Position numbers and translations under genes: made by a program. 64,000 bases of DNA from an uncultured Eubacteriales bacterium (GTDB lineage: Bacteria > Bacillota > Clostridia > Saccharofermentanales > UBA5734). The notes beneath the pieces were generated by a model that was given only the letters and a program-made list of their open reading frames with translations, did no database searches and had not been told where the DNA came from. Of the stretch, positions 32,820 to 42,065 are shown one piece after another (within the stretch, counting starts at the first letter, position 1; each line of letters starts with the position of its first letter). The stretch lies in the NCBI GenBank assembly GCA_903835065.1, contig CAILLO010000009.1, positions 30,441-94,440 of the forward strand, given 5' to 3'.

Positions 32820-33821
32820 TCAGCCGAGCGTGCGGTATTTCGCGATCAGTGCGTCGGTCTCCCGGCTGTAGACCGGGTCGACGACCATCAGCTCGGGGTG
32901 CGCGCGGTGGTAGGCGATCGAGCGCCGGATGCCCTCGTGGAAGGGCACTTTCGCGGCGAATCCCGGCACGTAGCGCTTGAGCTTCGAGTTGTCGAACACG
33001 AGCGATTCGCCCTTGTCGCCGCGGAACGCGCCCTGGAACTTCGGCCAGTTGCGTTCGATGAACTCCACGGGGAGGTGGACGAGGTTCGGTTCGACGCCGA
33101 GGGCGTGCGCGAAGGTCGTGTAGATCTCGTCCCAGGTCATCGCCTCGTCCGACGTGATGTGGAAGGCGTGCCCGACCGTGGACTCGAGGCCCATGAGCCC
33201 GACGAAGCCGGCGGCGAAGTCGTCGCTGTGGGTCAGCGTCCAGAGGGTCCGCCCTTCGCCGTGGACGATCGTCTCCTCGCCGTGCAGTATGCGGTCGGCC
33301 AGCGTCCACTGCTTGTCCTGCCAGGACAGCAGGGCGCCGACGAGTTTGGTCTCGCCGTAGGTGTGGGAGGGGCGGACGATCGTGACGGGGAAGCCGTCCT
33401 CGCGGTAGCGCTCGAGCAGGTAGAATTCGCTGGCCATCTTGTTGCGCGCGTACTCGCTGAAGGGATTCTTCAGCGGGGTGTCCTCGCGGATGGGCCAGGT
33501 CTTCAGGGGCTTCTGGTAGACGGTGCACGAGCTGATGAAGATGTACTGCGCGACGTTGCCGCGGAAGATCTCGAAATCGCGGCGGCACTGGTCGGCCGTG
33601 AAGTTGAAGAAATTCGCGACGACGTCGAAGCGGCGGCCCGCGAGGATTCGTTTCATGCCTTCGGGGTCGTTGAGGTCGCCGAGGATGTACTGGGCGCCCA
33701 TCGCCTCGAATTCCCGCCGGCTGCCGCGGTTGAACAGCCAGACCCGGTCGCCCCGGGTGAGCAGGAGGCGGGGGATGGAGGCGCTGATGTTGCCGGTCCC
33801 GCCGATCATGAGGATGTCCAT
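32820..33821 (-). CDS. NAD-dependent epimerase/dehydratase (extended SDR)
   Basis: 333 aa. The nucleotide loop is MIGGTGNISASIPRLL and the catalytic pair is within YARNK, with the Ser/Thr in FISSCTVYQ. GDLNDPEGM supplies the adenine-site Asp. The C-terminal half binds the sugar-nucleotide or other substrate. Many proteins of this subgroup are annotated as NAD-dependent epimerases near sugar catabolic genes, and the true substrate is usually unknown. It is transcribed divergently from the LacI gene at 33976 through a strong promoter and is probably repressed by it. Confidence 0.87.
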   Translation of the reverse strand: MDILMIGGTGNISASIPRLLLTRGDRVWLFNRGSRREFEAMGAQYILGDLNDPEGMKRILAGRRFDVVANFFNFTADQCRRDFEIFRGNVAQYIFISSCTVYQKPLKTWPIREDTPLKNPFSEYARNKMASEFYLLERYREDGFPVTIVRPSHTYGETKLVGALLSWQDKQWTLADRILHGEETIVHGEGRTLWTLTHSDDFAAGFVGLMGLESTVGHAFHITSDEAMTWDEIYTTFAHALGVEPNLVHLPVEFIERNWPKFQGAFRGDKGESLVFDNSKLKRYVPGFAAKVPFHEGIRRSIAYHRAHPELMVVDPVYSRETDALIAKYRTLG

Positions 33822-33892
33822 GGAGACACCGTCCTTTCGAGGCTTCCGCCCGGCGTCCCGACGGCGGAGCGGAATTGTCAGGATTCACGGAA

Positions 33893-33921
33893 ACTGTAGC
33901 ACCCTCCGCGGAAAGGGTCAA
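33893..33921 (-). promoter_or_regulatory. Promoter of the SDR epimerase operon with an internal inverted repeat
   Basis: TTGACC (33916-33921) and TACAGT (33893-33898) are 17 bases apart on the minus strand. Between them the sequence ACCC-TCCGCGGA-AAGGGT (33902-33919) is an imperfect palindrome with a CG centre, the usual form of LacI-family operators. The divergent LacI gene starts 54 bases away. Confidence 0.6.
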
Positions 33922-33940
33922 TGAACGTCGGCGGGCCGCG

Positions 33941-33968
33941 TTGCATCGGCCTGTTCGAGCGCTATAAT
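33941..33968 (+). promoter_or_regulatory. Promoter of the LacI gene at 33976
   Basis: TTGCAT (33941-33946) and a perfect TATAAT (33963-33968) are 16 bases apart. The expected start point is about seven bases after the -10, next to the ATG at 33976, and no ribosome site is present, so the mRNA is probably leaderless. Confidence 0.65.
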
Positions 33969-33975
33969 CGACCGT

Positions 33976-34986
33976 ATGGGTGAATCGAAGAACGAATTCT
34001 CGGTGCAGCGGATCGCCGAACTGGCCGGTGTCTCCACGGCCACGGTCTCGCGCGTCCTGAACTTCAAGGACAACGTCACCAAGGAGACCCGGGCGCGCGT
34101 CATGGGCGTCCTCGACCAGCTCGGCTACCAGCCGCAGTCGATCCGCGGCGCCGGTGCGCTCCAGAACAAGCTCCTCCTGATGAGCCTGCAGAACCTGCAC
34201 AACCCGATCGCCGCCCACGCGGTCGACGGCGCCCAGGCGGCGGCCAGCCAGTACGGCTACCAGCTGCTCCTGGTCCAGGCGGAGAACCTCGACAAGTCGA
34301 TCGAAGGCTACCTGTCCCTGATGAAGTCCTCGCAGGCGGCCGGGCTGATCCTCCTCGACGACCTGATCGACGACGGCATGCTGGAGAAGCTCGCGAACCG
34401 GATCCCCTACGTCCTGATCCTGAGCTCGAGCCCGGCGCGGAACGTCTCGAGCGTCTCGATCGACGACTACGAGGCGGCCGTCAAGGCCGTGAACTACCTG
34501 CTCTCGATCGGCCGCCGCCGGATCGCGCTGCTCAACGGCTCCGCGCACTACAAGTACGCGGAGCGGCGCGAGGCCGGCTACCGCTTCGCGCTCCGGAAGG
34601 CGGGGATCCCGGTCGACGAGCGCCTGATCGTGCACCTGTCGGCCGACTTCCGCATGGAGTCCGCGATGGCGGCCGCGGAAGGCGTGCTCTCCGCGCCGGA
34701 CCGGCCCGACGCCTTCTTTGCCGTCTCCGACGTCTACGCCTCCGCCGCGATCCGCACCTGCAACCGGTTCGGCCTCTCGGTACCGGCCGACGTCGCCGTC
34801 GTCGGGTTCGACAACACGAGCTTGTCCCTGATCACGGACCCGCCGATCACCACGATGGTCCAGCCCGCCCAGCAGATCGGGTTCATGGCCTGCCACCTCC
34901 TGATCGACAAGATCCGCAGCAAGAACCTGCTCCACAAACAGGTCGTGCTCGAGAGCGAACTGATCGTCCGCGGCTCCACGCTCTAG
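33976..34986 (+). CDS. LacI-family transcriptional regulator
   Basis: 336 aa. The N-terminal helix-turn-helix is SVQRIAELAGVSTATVSRVL with hinge helix DQLGYQPQSIRG. A periplasmic-binding-like domain follows (residues 60-336), ending with VGFDNTSLSLITDPPITTM, the usual dimerisation end. It lies divergent from the SDR epimerase operon and is the likely repressor of that operon. Its stop codon lies inside the first copy of a 12-bp direct repeat flanking a small element. Confidence 0.93.
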   Translation: MGESKNEFSVQRIAELAGVSTATVSRVLNFKDNVTKETRARVMGVLDQLGYQPQSIRGAGALQNKLLLMSLQNLHNPIAAHAVDGAQAAASQYGYQLLLVQAENLDKSIEGYLSLMKSSQAAGLILLDDLIDDGMLEKLANRIPYVLILSSSPARNVSSVSIDDYEAAVKAVNYLLSIGRRRIALLNGSAHYKYAERREAGYRFALRKAGIPVDERLIVHLSADFRMESAMAAAEGVLSAPDRPDAFFAVSDVYASAAIRTCNRFGLSVPADVAVVGFDNTSLSLITDPPITTMVQPAQQIGFMACHLLIDKIRSKNLLHKQVVLESELIVRGSTL

Positions 34987-35100
34987 TTCCCCGCGCGTTT
35001 TCAGCAAGGCGCTGCATATCTCCTGCGACGCATGCTGCCTCTCAGCCCGGCGGGCTTCGAACGCGATGCGGCATCGCCTAACTGAAAGCCACGCTCTAGT
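34976..35100. mobile_element. Putative MITE-like element flanked by 12-bp direct repeats
   Basis: CCACGCTCTAGT occurs at 34976-34987 and again at 35089-35100. The 101 bases between them can fold: TTTCAG-CA-AGGCG (from 34999) pairs with CGCCT-AA-CTGAAA (to 35087), and AGCCC-GGC-GGGCT and GATGC-G-GCATC form inner hairpins. The first repeat overlaps the end of the LacI gene, so the second copy looks like a target-site duplication. No coding capacity. A tandem duplication that diverged is the alternative. Confidence 0.45.
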
Positions 35101-35116
35101 CTCGCCCGCGGCCCTC

Positions 35117-35165
35117 TTGATGACTCGCGAGGTCCGTGCTATGCTCGTGTAATCCGTTACACGAG
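35117..35165 (+). promoter_or_regulatory. Promoter and perfect operator of the second LacI gene
   Basis: TTGATG (35117-35122) and TATGCT (35140-35145) are 17 bases apart. Overlapping the -10 end and the start point is a perfect inverted repeat: CTCGTGTAA (35144-35152), four bases TCCG, TTACACGAG (35157-35165). The position suggests that the LacI protein represses its own operon, including the genes at 36236-39044. Confidence 0.75.
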
Positions 35166-35183
35166 AGGGGAGGTCCCGCGCGA

Positions 35184-36176
35184 ATGGCCACGATCCAGGA
35201 TGTCGCGACCCAGGCCGGCGTCTCCGTCGCCACCGTCTCCCGCGTGATCAACGAAAGCCCCCGCGTCTCGCCGGACGCCCGCGCCCGCGTGCTGGAGGCG
35301 ATCGGCCGGCTCGACTACCGCCCCAACCTGCTGGGCCGCAACCTGCGCCGGACCGAGGCGCGCGTCGTCCTCGTCGTCCTGCCGTCGATTTCGAACCCCT
35401 TCTATGCCCGCATCGTCGAGGGCATCGAGGACGTCGCCCGCGTCGAGGGCTTCAATGTCCTCCTCTGCAACACCGGCGACGAAGCCGAGCGCGAGCGCGT
35501 CTACCTCGGCATGCTGTCGCAGCGCCTCGCCGACGGCGCGATCCTGATGGCCCCCTCCCTCCGCGTCGACGAGCTCGAGCTCCTCTGCCACGCCCACCCG
35601 CTCGTCCAGTGCTGCGAATTCCACGCCGGCGCCACCGTCTCCCACGTCTCGGTCGACGACCGCGCCGCCGCGCGCGACGCCGTCCGCTACCTTCTTTCCC
35701 TGGGCCATCGCCGCATCGCCCTCGTCGCCAGCCACGGTTCGCTCGTGTCCGACCACTGCCGCTTCGATGGCTATCGGGACGCGCTCGCCGAGGCGGACGT
35801 CCCGTTCGATCCCGAACTCGTCGCATACGGCCGATACGACTTCGCGACCGGTCGCGCATGCGGGGACGCGTTCTTCGCGCTGCCGCCCCCGCGCCGCCCC
35901 ACGGCCGTCTTCGCGATCTCGGACCTGGCGGCGCTCGGCGTCGTGCAGGCCGCGCGCGCCGCAGGATTGCGCGTCCCGGAGGACGTCGGCGTCGTCGGCT
36001 TCGACGATATCGCGTTCGCCTCGATGGTCGACCCGCCGCTCACCACGATCGCCCAGCCCCAGTACGACCTCGGCCGCACCGCGGCGGAGATCCTGTTCCG
36101 CCAGCTCCGCGACCCGGCCGCCCCGCCCGAGGACCGCTTCCTTCCCCACCGGCTCGTCATCCGAAGATCCACCTGA
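35184..36176 (+). CDS. LacI-family transcriptional regulator
   Basis: 330 aa. The DNA-binding domain reads ATIQDVATQAGVSVATVSRV with hinge LDYRPNLLGRNLR; the ligand domain ends VVGFDDIAFASMVDPPLTTI. The start is the ATG inside MATIQDV; an upstream in-frame ATG lies within the promoter and cannot be used. GAGGGGAGG is about ten bases upstream. It leads a plus-strand operon with Gfo/Idh/MocA and two isomerases, and is probably autorepressed through the palindrome at 35144-35165 until an oxidised sugar or related inducer binds. Confidence 0.93.
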   Translation: MATIQDVATQAGVSVATVSRVINESPRVSPDARARVLEAIGRLDYRPNLLGRNLRRTEARVVLVVLPSISNPFYARIVEGIEDVARVEGFNVLLCNTGDEAERERVYLGMLSQRLADGAILMAPSLRVDELELLCHAHPLVQCCEFHAGATVSHVSVDDRAAARDAVRYLLSLGHRRIALVASHGSLVSDHCRFDGYRDALAEADVPFDPELVAYGRYDFATGRACGDAFFALPPPRRPTAVFAISDLAALGVVQAARAAGLRVPEDVGVVGFDDIAFASMVDPPLTTIAQPQYDLGRTAAEILFRQLRDPAAPPEDRFLPHRLVIRRST

Positions 36177-36235
36177 GGCCCCAAAGGGCCCGGCGAACGT
36201 CCGGGCAGCCACCCAAGCAAGGAGGAATCCCCGCC

Positions 36236-37324
<1,089 letters not shown>

Positions 37325-37335
37325 GAGGTTCCGCC

Positions 37336-38073
37336 ATGAAACTCGCCGTACAGCTCTACAGCGTCCGCGAGGACGCCGCCCGCGACTTCGTCGGCACCCT
37401 CGAGCGACTCGCCGCCCTCGGCATCGACGGCGTCGAGTTCGCCGGCTACCATGGGCTCTCCGCCGATGCGCTGCGGGGTCACCTCGACCGCCTCGGCCTC
37501 GTCGCCGCGAGCACGCACGTCGTGCCGGGCCGGCCCGGCCTCGACTTCGACGCCGAGATCGAAAAGGCCCGCGTCCTGGGCTGTTCGTATCTCGTCGACC
37601 CCTATGCGGTCGTGAAGTCGAAGGGGGGCATCGAGCGGCTCGCCCCGAAGCTCGCGCGCTACGCGAAGAAAGTGCAGGCGGCCGGGCTCGGGTTCGGCTA
37701 CCACAACCACGCGCACGAGTGCTTCCGCGTCGACCCGGACGGCAGGACCGGCCTCGACCTGCTGCTCGAACTGACCGAAGGCGCCGGCGTCTTCTCCGAG
37801 CCCGACACGCACTGGCTGCAGCGCGGCAAGGTCGCCCCCCGCGATTTCCTGCGCCGCCACGCCGGCCGCGTCCCGATCGTCCACCTGAAGGACCTCGAGG
37901 CGTCGGGCGACCACGACGCGGCCGTCGGCGAAGGCGTCATGGATATCCGCGGCATCTGGGAGGCGGCCGAGGCCGCCGGCGCGAAGTGGGCCGTCGTCGA
38001 GCTCGATACCGCCTCGTTCGAAAACATCGCCCTCGGCGTGAAGAACCTGCGCAAGCTCGGACTCGTCCGATAG
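37336..38073 (+). CDS. Sugar phosphate isomerase/epimerase family protein (short)
   Basis: 245 aa, compact TIM barrel. MKLAVQLYSVREDAARDFVG is the N-terminal signature of the YcjR/IolE-like subgroup. Metal ligands are visible in GYHNHAHE, SEPDTHWLQ, IVHLKDLE and AVVELD. Proteins of this form beside Gfo/Idh/MocA enzymes act on 3-keto sugars or inosose. It follows the oxidoreductase by 11 bases with AGGAGG before the start. Confidence 0.9.
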   Translation: MKLAVQLYSVREDAARDFVGTLERLAALGIDGVEFAGYHGLSADALRGHLDRLGLVAASTHVVPGRPGLDFDAEIEKARVLGCSYLVDPYAVVKSKGGIERLAPKLARYAKKVQAAGLGFGYHNHAHECFRVDPDGRTGLDLLLELTEGAGVFSEPDTHWLQRGKVAPRDFLRRHAGRVPIVHLKDLEASGDHDAAVGEGVMDIRGIWEAAEAAGAKWAVVELDTASFENIALGVKNLRKLGLVR

Positions 38074-38093
38074 GAAGAAGGAGGATCCGCCCT

Positions 38094-39044
38094 ATGAAGC
38101 TCGGATTCCTGACCGTCGCCCTCGGCCCGATGCCCCTCGAAAAGAAGGCGGAGTGGGCCGCCTCCCAGGGCTTCCAGGCCCTCGAGATCGCCTGCTGGCC
38201 TCGCACCAACGACCGCGACTACTCCTCGGCCGACCTCGACGTCGCGCACTTCACGAAGGACGATGCCGACGCGACGCGGGCGATGATGGCGCGCCACGGG
38301 CTCGGGATCTCCTCCCTCGCCTACTACGACAACAACCTCGACCGCGACCCCGTCCGCCGCGCCGCCGTCAACGCGCACCTCCGCAAGGTCATCGACGCCG
38401 CCGCCCTCCTGGGCGTCGAACGGGTCGGCACCTTCGTCGGCCGCAACGCGGACAGGAGCGTCGCCGACAACTTCGACGAGTTCGAGTCGGTATTCTCGGC
38501 GCTGGTGGCCCATGCCGGGGACCGCGGCGTGAAGCTGATGATCGAGAACTGCCCCATGGTCGGCTGGCAGAAGCCGGGTGTGCCCGGCACGATCTCCTTC
38601 TCGCCGGAGCTGTGGGCCGAGATGTTCCGCCGCGTGCCCGCGGAGAACTTCGGACTCAATTTCGACCCGTCGCACCTCGTCTTCCAGCGCATCGACTACC
38701 TGCCGCTGGTCGACCGCTTCGCCGACCGCATCTTCCACGTCCACGCGAAGGACATGATGGTCTTCGAGGACCGGCTGCGCCACTTCGGAGTGTTCAACCG
38801 CCAGCTCTGGGCGGACGGGCCCGAGACAGGCGGCTTCGAGCGGCCGCGCATGCCCGGACTCGGCCTGGTCGACTGGCGCGCGTTCCTGTGCCGCCTGCGC
38901 GACGCGGGCTACGACGGATTCGTCAGCATCGAGCACGAGGACCCCGACTACGAGGGCACCGAGGCCAGGGTCAAGGAAGGCCTGCACCTCGGCTACGAGC
39001 ACCTCGTGAAGGTCGGCGGGGAGTTCTTCGGCAAGAAGGGCTGA
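38094..39044 (+). CDS. Sugar phosphate isomerase/epimerase family protein
   Basis: 316 aa TIM barrel, larger than its neighbour. The metal site reads Glu in KLMIENCPM, Asp in LNFDPSHLVF, His in FHVHAKDM and Glu in VSIEHEDPD. It closely resembles the copy at 5357 in layout. It is the last gene of the LacI-led operon and is followed by a strong terminator. GAAGGAGGATCCGCCCT precedes the start. Substrate unknown, presumably the product of the preceding oxidoreductase. Confidence 0.9.
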   Translation: MKLGFLTVALGPMPLEKKAEWAASQGFQALEIACWPRTNDRDYSSADLDVAHFTKDDADATRAMMARHGLGISSLAYYDNNLDRDPVRRAAVNAHLRKVIDAAALLGVERVGTFVGRNADRSVADNFDEFESVFSALVAHAGDRGVKLMIENCPMVGWQKPGVPGTISFSPELWAEMFRRVPAENFGLNFDPSHLVFQRIDYLPLVDRFADRIFHVHAKDMMVFEDRLRHFGVFNRQLWADGPETGGFERPRMPGLGLVDWRAFLCRLRDAGYDGFVSIEHEDPDYEGTEARVKEGLHLGYEHLVKVGGEFFGKKG

Positions 39045-39095
39045 CCCCGGCGCGGGCTGGGCGGATCCTTTCACTGAACGGAAATGCCGGAGGGA

Positions 39096-39125
39096 GGGCG
39101 GAAAGCGATTTCCGCCCTTTTCATT
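39096..39125 (+). terminator. Rho-independent terminator after the isomerase gene
   Basis: GGGCGGAAA and TTTCCGCCC form a perfect nine-bp stem with loop GCGA, followed by TTTTCATTTC. It ends the LacI, oxidoreductase and isomerase operon. Confidence 0.85.
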
Positions 39126-39239
39126 TCAGTAGACGGCGCACAAGGGAAGCGACACTTTCAACTGTATCGGTTAAGCCACTCCACCACGCTCGTACACCAC
39201 GAATCGTGTCAACATGCGTAGATTGCAACTCGTGAATTT

Positions 39240-39325
39240 GATGATATCCGTGATATCGTCGGACAATGGGGGTTGACATCCTATCTGGAGGCGTGATAGA
39301 TTGCATATGAAGATTAACCGTTTAA
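39240..39325 (+). promoter_or_regulatory. Promoter and operators of the third LacI gene
   Basis: A perfect -35 TTGACA (39273-39278) is followed at 16-18 bases by GATAGATT as -10. Upstream lies an inverted repeat with GATATC arms (39240-39260). Downstream of the start point lies TTAAC-CG-TTTAA (39314-39325), a near-palindrome with the central CG typical of LacI-family operators. Autorepression is likely. Confidence 0.6.
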
Positions 39326-39375
39326 GTGAATACGCAGGGTTCAACCTATCTGTCGAGATGACGAGGGGTGGCAGC

Positions 39376-40407
39376 ATGCAGACGGAACGGCCCAAGAGGA
39401 CTACGATCAAGGACGTCGCCAAGGAAGCGAACGTCTCCGTCGCGACGATCTCCTACGTCCTGAACGGCAAGGAGAGCATCAGCGAAGAGACGAAGGAGCG
39501 CGTCCGCGCCGCCATCCAGAAGCTCAACTACGTACCGGACCTCAGTGCCCGCGGCCTGTCCGCCAAGAGCTCCAAGCTGATCGGCGTCGTGATCCCCCAG
39601 ACCGAGCCGGGCAGCCACCTCATGCTCACGAACCCATTCTACAGCGAGATCGTCAGCAGCATCGAGTACAGCGCGCGGATCAACGGGTACCACCTGCTGA
39701 TCTCCGGTACGGATGCGGACGCCGACTACCTCAAGCTCGCCATGGAGCGCAAGCTCGACGGCATCGTGATCATCGGCATGTACCCGGACGAGTTCTACAA
39801 CGAGCTCAAGAAGACCCGCATTCCCATCGTGCTGGTCGACAGCTACTGCCTCGACCACTATTTCCACAGCGTCCAGATCAACGACCGCTATGGCGCCTAT
39901 ATCGCCACGAAGCACCTGCTCGAGAACGGACACCGGGAGATCGCGCTGATCTGCGGCGTCCAGAAGGAGGGCGGCGTCATCCGCAAGCGCTACGAGGGAT
40001 ACGCCGACGCGTTGAAGGAATTCGGCGTGCCCGTCCGGAAGGACCACGTGTTCGAAGGCGTCGTCGATTTCGATTCCGGTCTCGCGCTCGCCCAGCGGGT
40101 CGTGAAGAGCGGGGTCCCCTTCACCGCAGCCTTCGCGACGGCCGATATCCTGGCGATCGGCGCCATGAAGGCCTTCCGGTCGCTCGGGTGGGCGATTCCG
40201 GATCGGATTTCGATCGTCGGATTCGACGACCTCAGCATCTCGCGCTATATGGACCCCGCGCTCACGACCGTCCACCAGGATATCCACCGCAAGGGCACCA
40301 GCGCGATGGAGATGATCCTGCGAAGCATCCAGTATCCGGAGGAAGGCAAACAGGAGCTGACTCTTCCGGTCACGCTGGTCGAACGGGAATCCGTCCGACG
40401 CATGTAG
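39376..40407 (+). CDS. LacI-family transcriptional regulator
   Basis: 343 aa from the ATG after GAGGGGTGGCAGC; two upstream in-frame ATGs lack a ribosome site. The helix-turn-helix reads TTIKDVAKEANVSVATISYV with hinge KLNYVPDLSARGLS. The ligand domain ends with VGFDDLSISRYMDPALTTV. It directly precedes a sugar ABC importer and a GH31 alpha-glycosidase, so it should control alpha-glucan or alpha-xyloside use. Confidence 0.93.
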   Translation: MQTERPKRTTIKDVAKEANVSVATISYVLNGKESISEETKERVRAAIQKLNYVPDLSARGLSAKSSKLIGVVIPQTEPGSHLMLTNPFYSEIVSSIEYSARINGYHLLISGTDADADYLKLAMERKLDGIVIIGMYPDEFYNELKKTRIPIVLVDSYCLDHYFHSVQINDRYGAYIATKHLLENGHREIALICGVQKEGGVIRKRYEGYADALKEFGVPVRKDHVFEGVVDFDSGLALAQRVVKSGVPFTAAFATADILAIGAMKAFRSLGWAIPDRISIVGFDDLSISRYMDPALTTVHQDIHRKGTSAMEMILRSIQYPEEGKQELTLPVTLVERESVRRM

Positions 40408-40536
40408 GCCAGAAAACGGTACTGCACCCGTGAGACCGAAAAGGGGGGAACAAAGGGATCCTGCCCGGCAGCGAGAGACTGCACGGACAGGAACGGGCGG
40501 CAGAAGAATTCAGAGCATCCGACCGGCCCAATCCGA

Positions 40537-40565
40537 TTCTATCCGCACCGGGCGGGGATTACAAT
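40537..40565 (+). promoter_or_regulatory. Candidate promoter of the importer and GH31 operon
   Basis: TTCTAT (40537-40542) and TACAAT (40560-40565) are 17 bases apart, 50 bases before the binding-protein ATG. The -35 is weak. A second operator could not be identified with confidence. Confidence 0.4.
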
Positions 40566-40615
40566 CGGCGCCTGTACCTTCTGGTCCCTGCAACCGGAAT
40601 ACAAGGAGGAAATCC

Positions 40616-41926
40616 ATGAAGCGCTACATCCTGACCGTCATGATCGTCCTGGTCGCCATGGCCACCCTTCTGACCTCCTGCGCCGCCACGCCGACCGCCA
40701 CCACGACCCCGGCAGCGACCGCGACCGTCGGTCCGACCGAAGCCCCGAAGCCCGCGACCGTCACGTTCGCGAACTTCACCGCGTCCGGCGACATGCAGGC
40801 CAACCTCGACAAGATGCAGACCGAGTTCAAGAAGCAGTACGACTATATCACGCTGCAGAGCGAGACGATCGCCTTCGGCGACTACTTCACGCAGATCCAG
40901 ACCCGCGTCGCCGCCGGCACCGCGCCGGACTGCTACGAACTGAACTACGAGAACTTCGTCTCCTATGCCAAGAAGGGCGTTCTACTCGATCTGGCCGGGG
41001 TCATCGCCTCCACCGGGTTCGACAAGTCCGTCATGAATGAAAAGGCTCTCGGCGCCTTCTCGACCGACGGCGTCCAGTACGGCCTTCCCGACAGCTTCTC
41101 CGACGTCGTCCTGATCTACAACAAGAAGCTCTTCGACTAGGCCGGCATAGCGTACCCGACCGCCGAATGGAAGTGGGCCGACGAGCAGGCCGCCGCCGAG
41201 AAGATCCGCGCTCTCGGCGCCGACATCTTCGGCATCTCGCATCCGATCCAGTTCACGGAGTTCTACAAGGTCGTGCAGCAGAACGGCGGCAACGTGCTCT
41301 CCGCCGACAAGAAGACCTTCACCGTGAATAGCGCCGCGAACGTGGCGGCCCTGCAGTTCATGGTCGACCGCGTGCTCAAGTCCAACGTCATGCCCACCGC
41401 GAAGCAGTTCGGCGGAATGGGCGATTGGGACATGTTCAAGGCGGGAAAACTCGGCATGATCGTGACCGGGATCTGGGCCTTCTCCGACTTCGCCAAGAAC
41501 ATCACCGACTTCGAATGGGACATCGCCGTCGAACCCGGCAATACGGCCAAAGCGACCCACTTCTTCTCCAACGGCATCGTCGTCAACAAGGACACCAAGG
41601 TCGCGGACGCCGCATTCCAGTGGGTGAGATTCGCCTGCTCGAGCAAGGAAGCCGCCCAGATCCGCATCGACGCCTCCTGGGAGCTTCCTCCCGTCACGTA
41701 CCCCGAAGTCCTTGCCGGCTATCTGAAGATCACCCCGCCCGCGCATCGTCAGGTCGTCTTCGACACCCTGAGCTATCTGGTCACTCCGCCCGTCATCGAG
41801 CAGTTGACCGAGATGAGCGACATCATCGGAGCCGAGCTGACCGCGGCCGCCACCGGCGCCAAGACCCCGCAGCAGGCGCTGGACGACGCGCAGAAGGCCC
41901 TCGAGGAGAAGATCAAGCTCTCCTAG
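40616..41926 (+). CDS. ABC transporter sugar-binding lipoprotein interrupted by one in-frame TAG
   Basis: One frame of 436 codons runs from ATG (after AAGGAGGAAATCC) to TAG at 41924, broken only by TAG at codon 175 (41138-41140). The signal peptide MKRYILTVMIVLVAMATLLT ends in lipobox LTSC with C22, followed by a Thr/Pro linker. Both halves are typical of family-1 sugar-binding proteins: NKKLFD before the stop and AGIAYPTAEWKWADE after it would be continuous. Relatives usually have Lys, Glu or Ala at this place, and AAG or GAG to TAG is a single change. Base use is normal on both sides. It is either a recent nonsense mutation, a sequencing error or a suppressed amber codon. Confidence 0.85.
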
Positions 41927-41958
41927 CCTCCGGTCGCGACTCCGCTCATCAAGGAATT

Positions 41959-41990
41959 CGTCGCCAGATCGGGAAGCCGGTCTGGCGACG
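41959..41990 (+). terminator. Intercistronic hairpin between binding-protein and permease genes
   Basis: CGTCGCCAGA and TCTGGCGACG form a perfect ten-bp stem around a 12-base loop that itself holds CGG-GAAG-CCG. No T-run. It has the same position as the hairpin in the other importer operon and probably protects the upstream mRNA or causes partial termination. Confidence 0.55.
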
Positions 41991-42065
41991 GAAACCTCGC
42001 CTCCCGACCCTGACCCGCCCTGCTCTTCGCTCCCGCCCCACACGCCCTGGAAAGGATGACGCACG

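Larger units (their letters stand above)
39045..39375 (+). other. Gene-free stretch holding a terminator, a promoter and operator-like palindromes
   Basis: This 331-base stretch separates two LacI-led operons and is clearly richer in A and T than its surroundings. It contains the terminator at 39096-39125, a small palindrome CACGA-A-TCGTG (39198-39208), the repeat GATGATATC-CGT-GATATCGTC (39240-39260), a consensus promoter at 39273 and a second palindrome after it. No tRNA or convincing ORF was seen. Confidence 0.7.

Noticed and set aside
34999..35087. Integron attC site
   Set aside because: GCCTAAC and GTTAGGC-like words are present, but the arms are in the wrong order for attC and the other end reads CTTGC. 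No integrase or cassette array is near.
39121..39306. Short minus-strand ORF and possible tRNA in the AT-richer gap
   Set aside because: The frame lacks a ribosome site and overlaps the promoter region. No cloverleaf with a proper T-arm could be drawn.
41138..41140. Pyrrolysine or general TAG recoding
   Set aside because: TAG ends many genes here (for example at 3664, 5357, 6471 and 11353), the family does not use pyrrolysine, and no pyl genes are visible.
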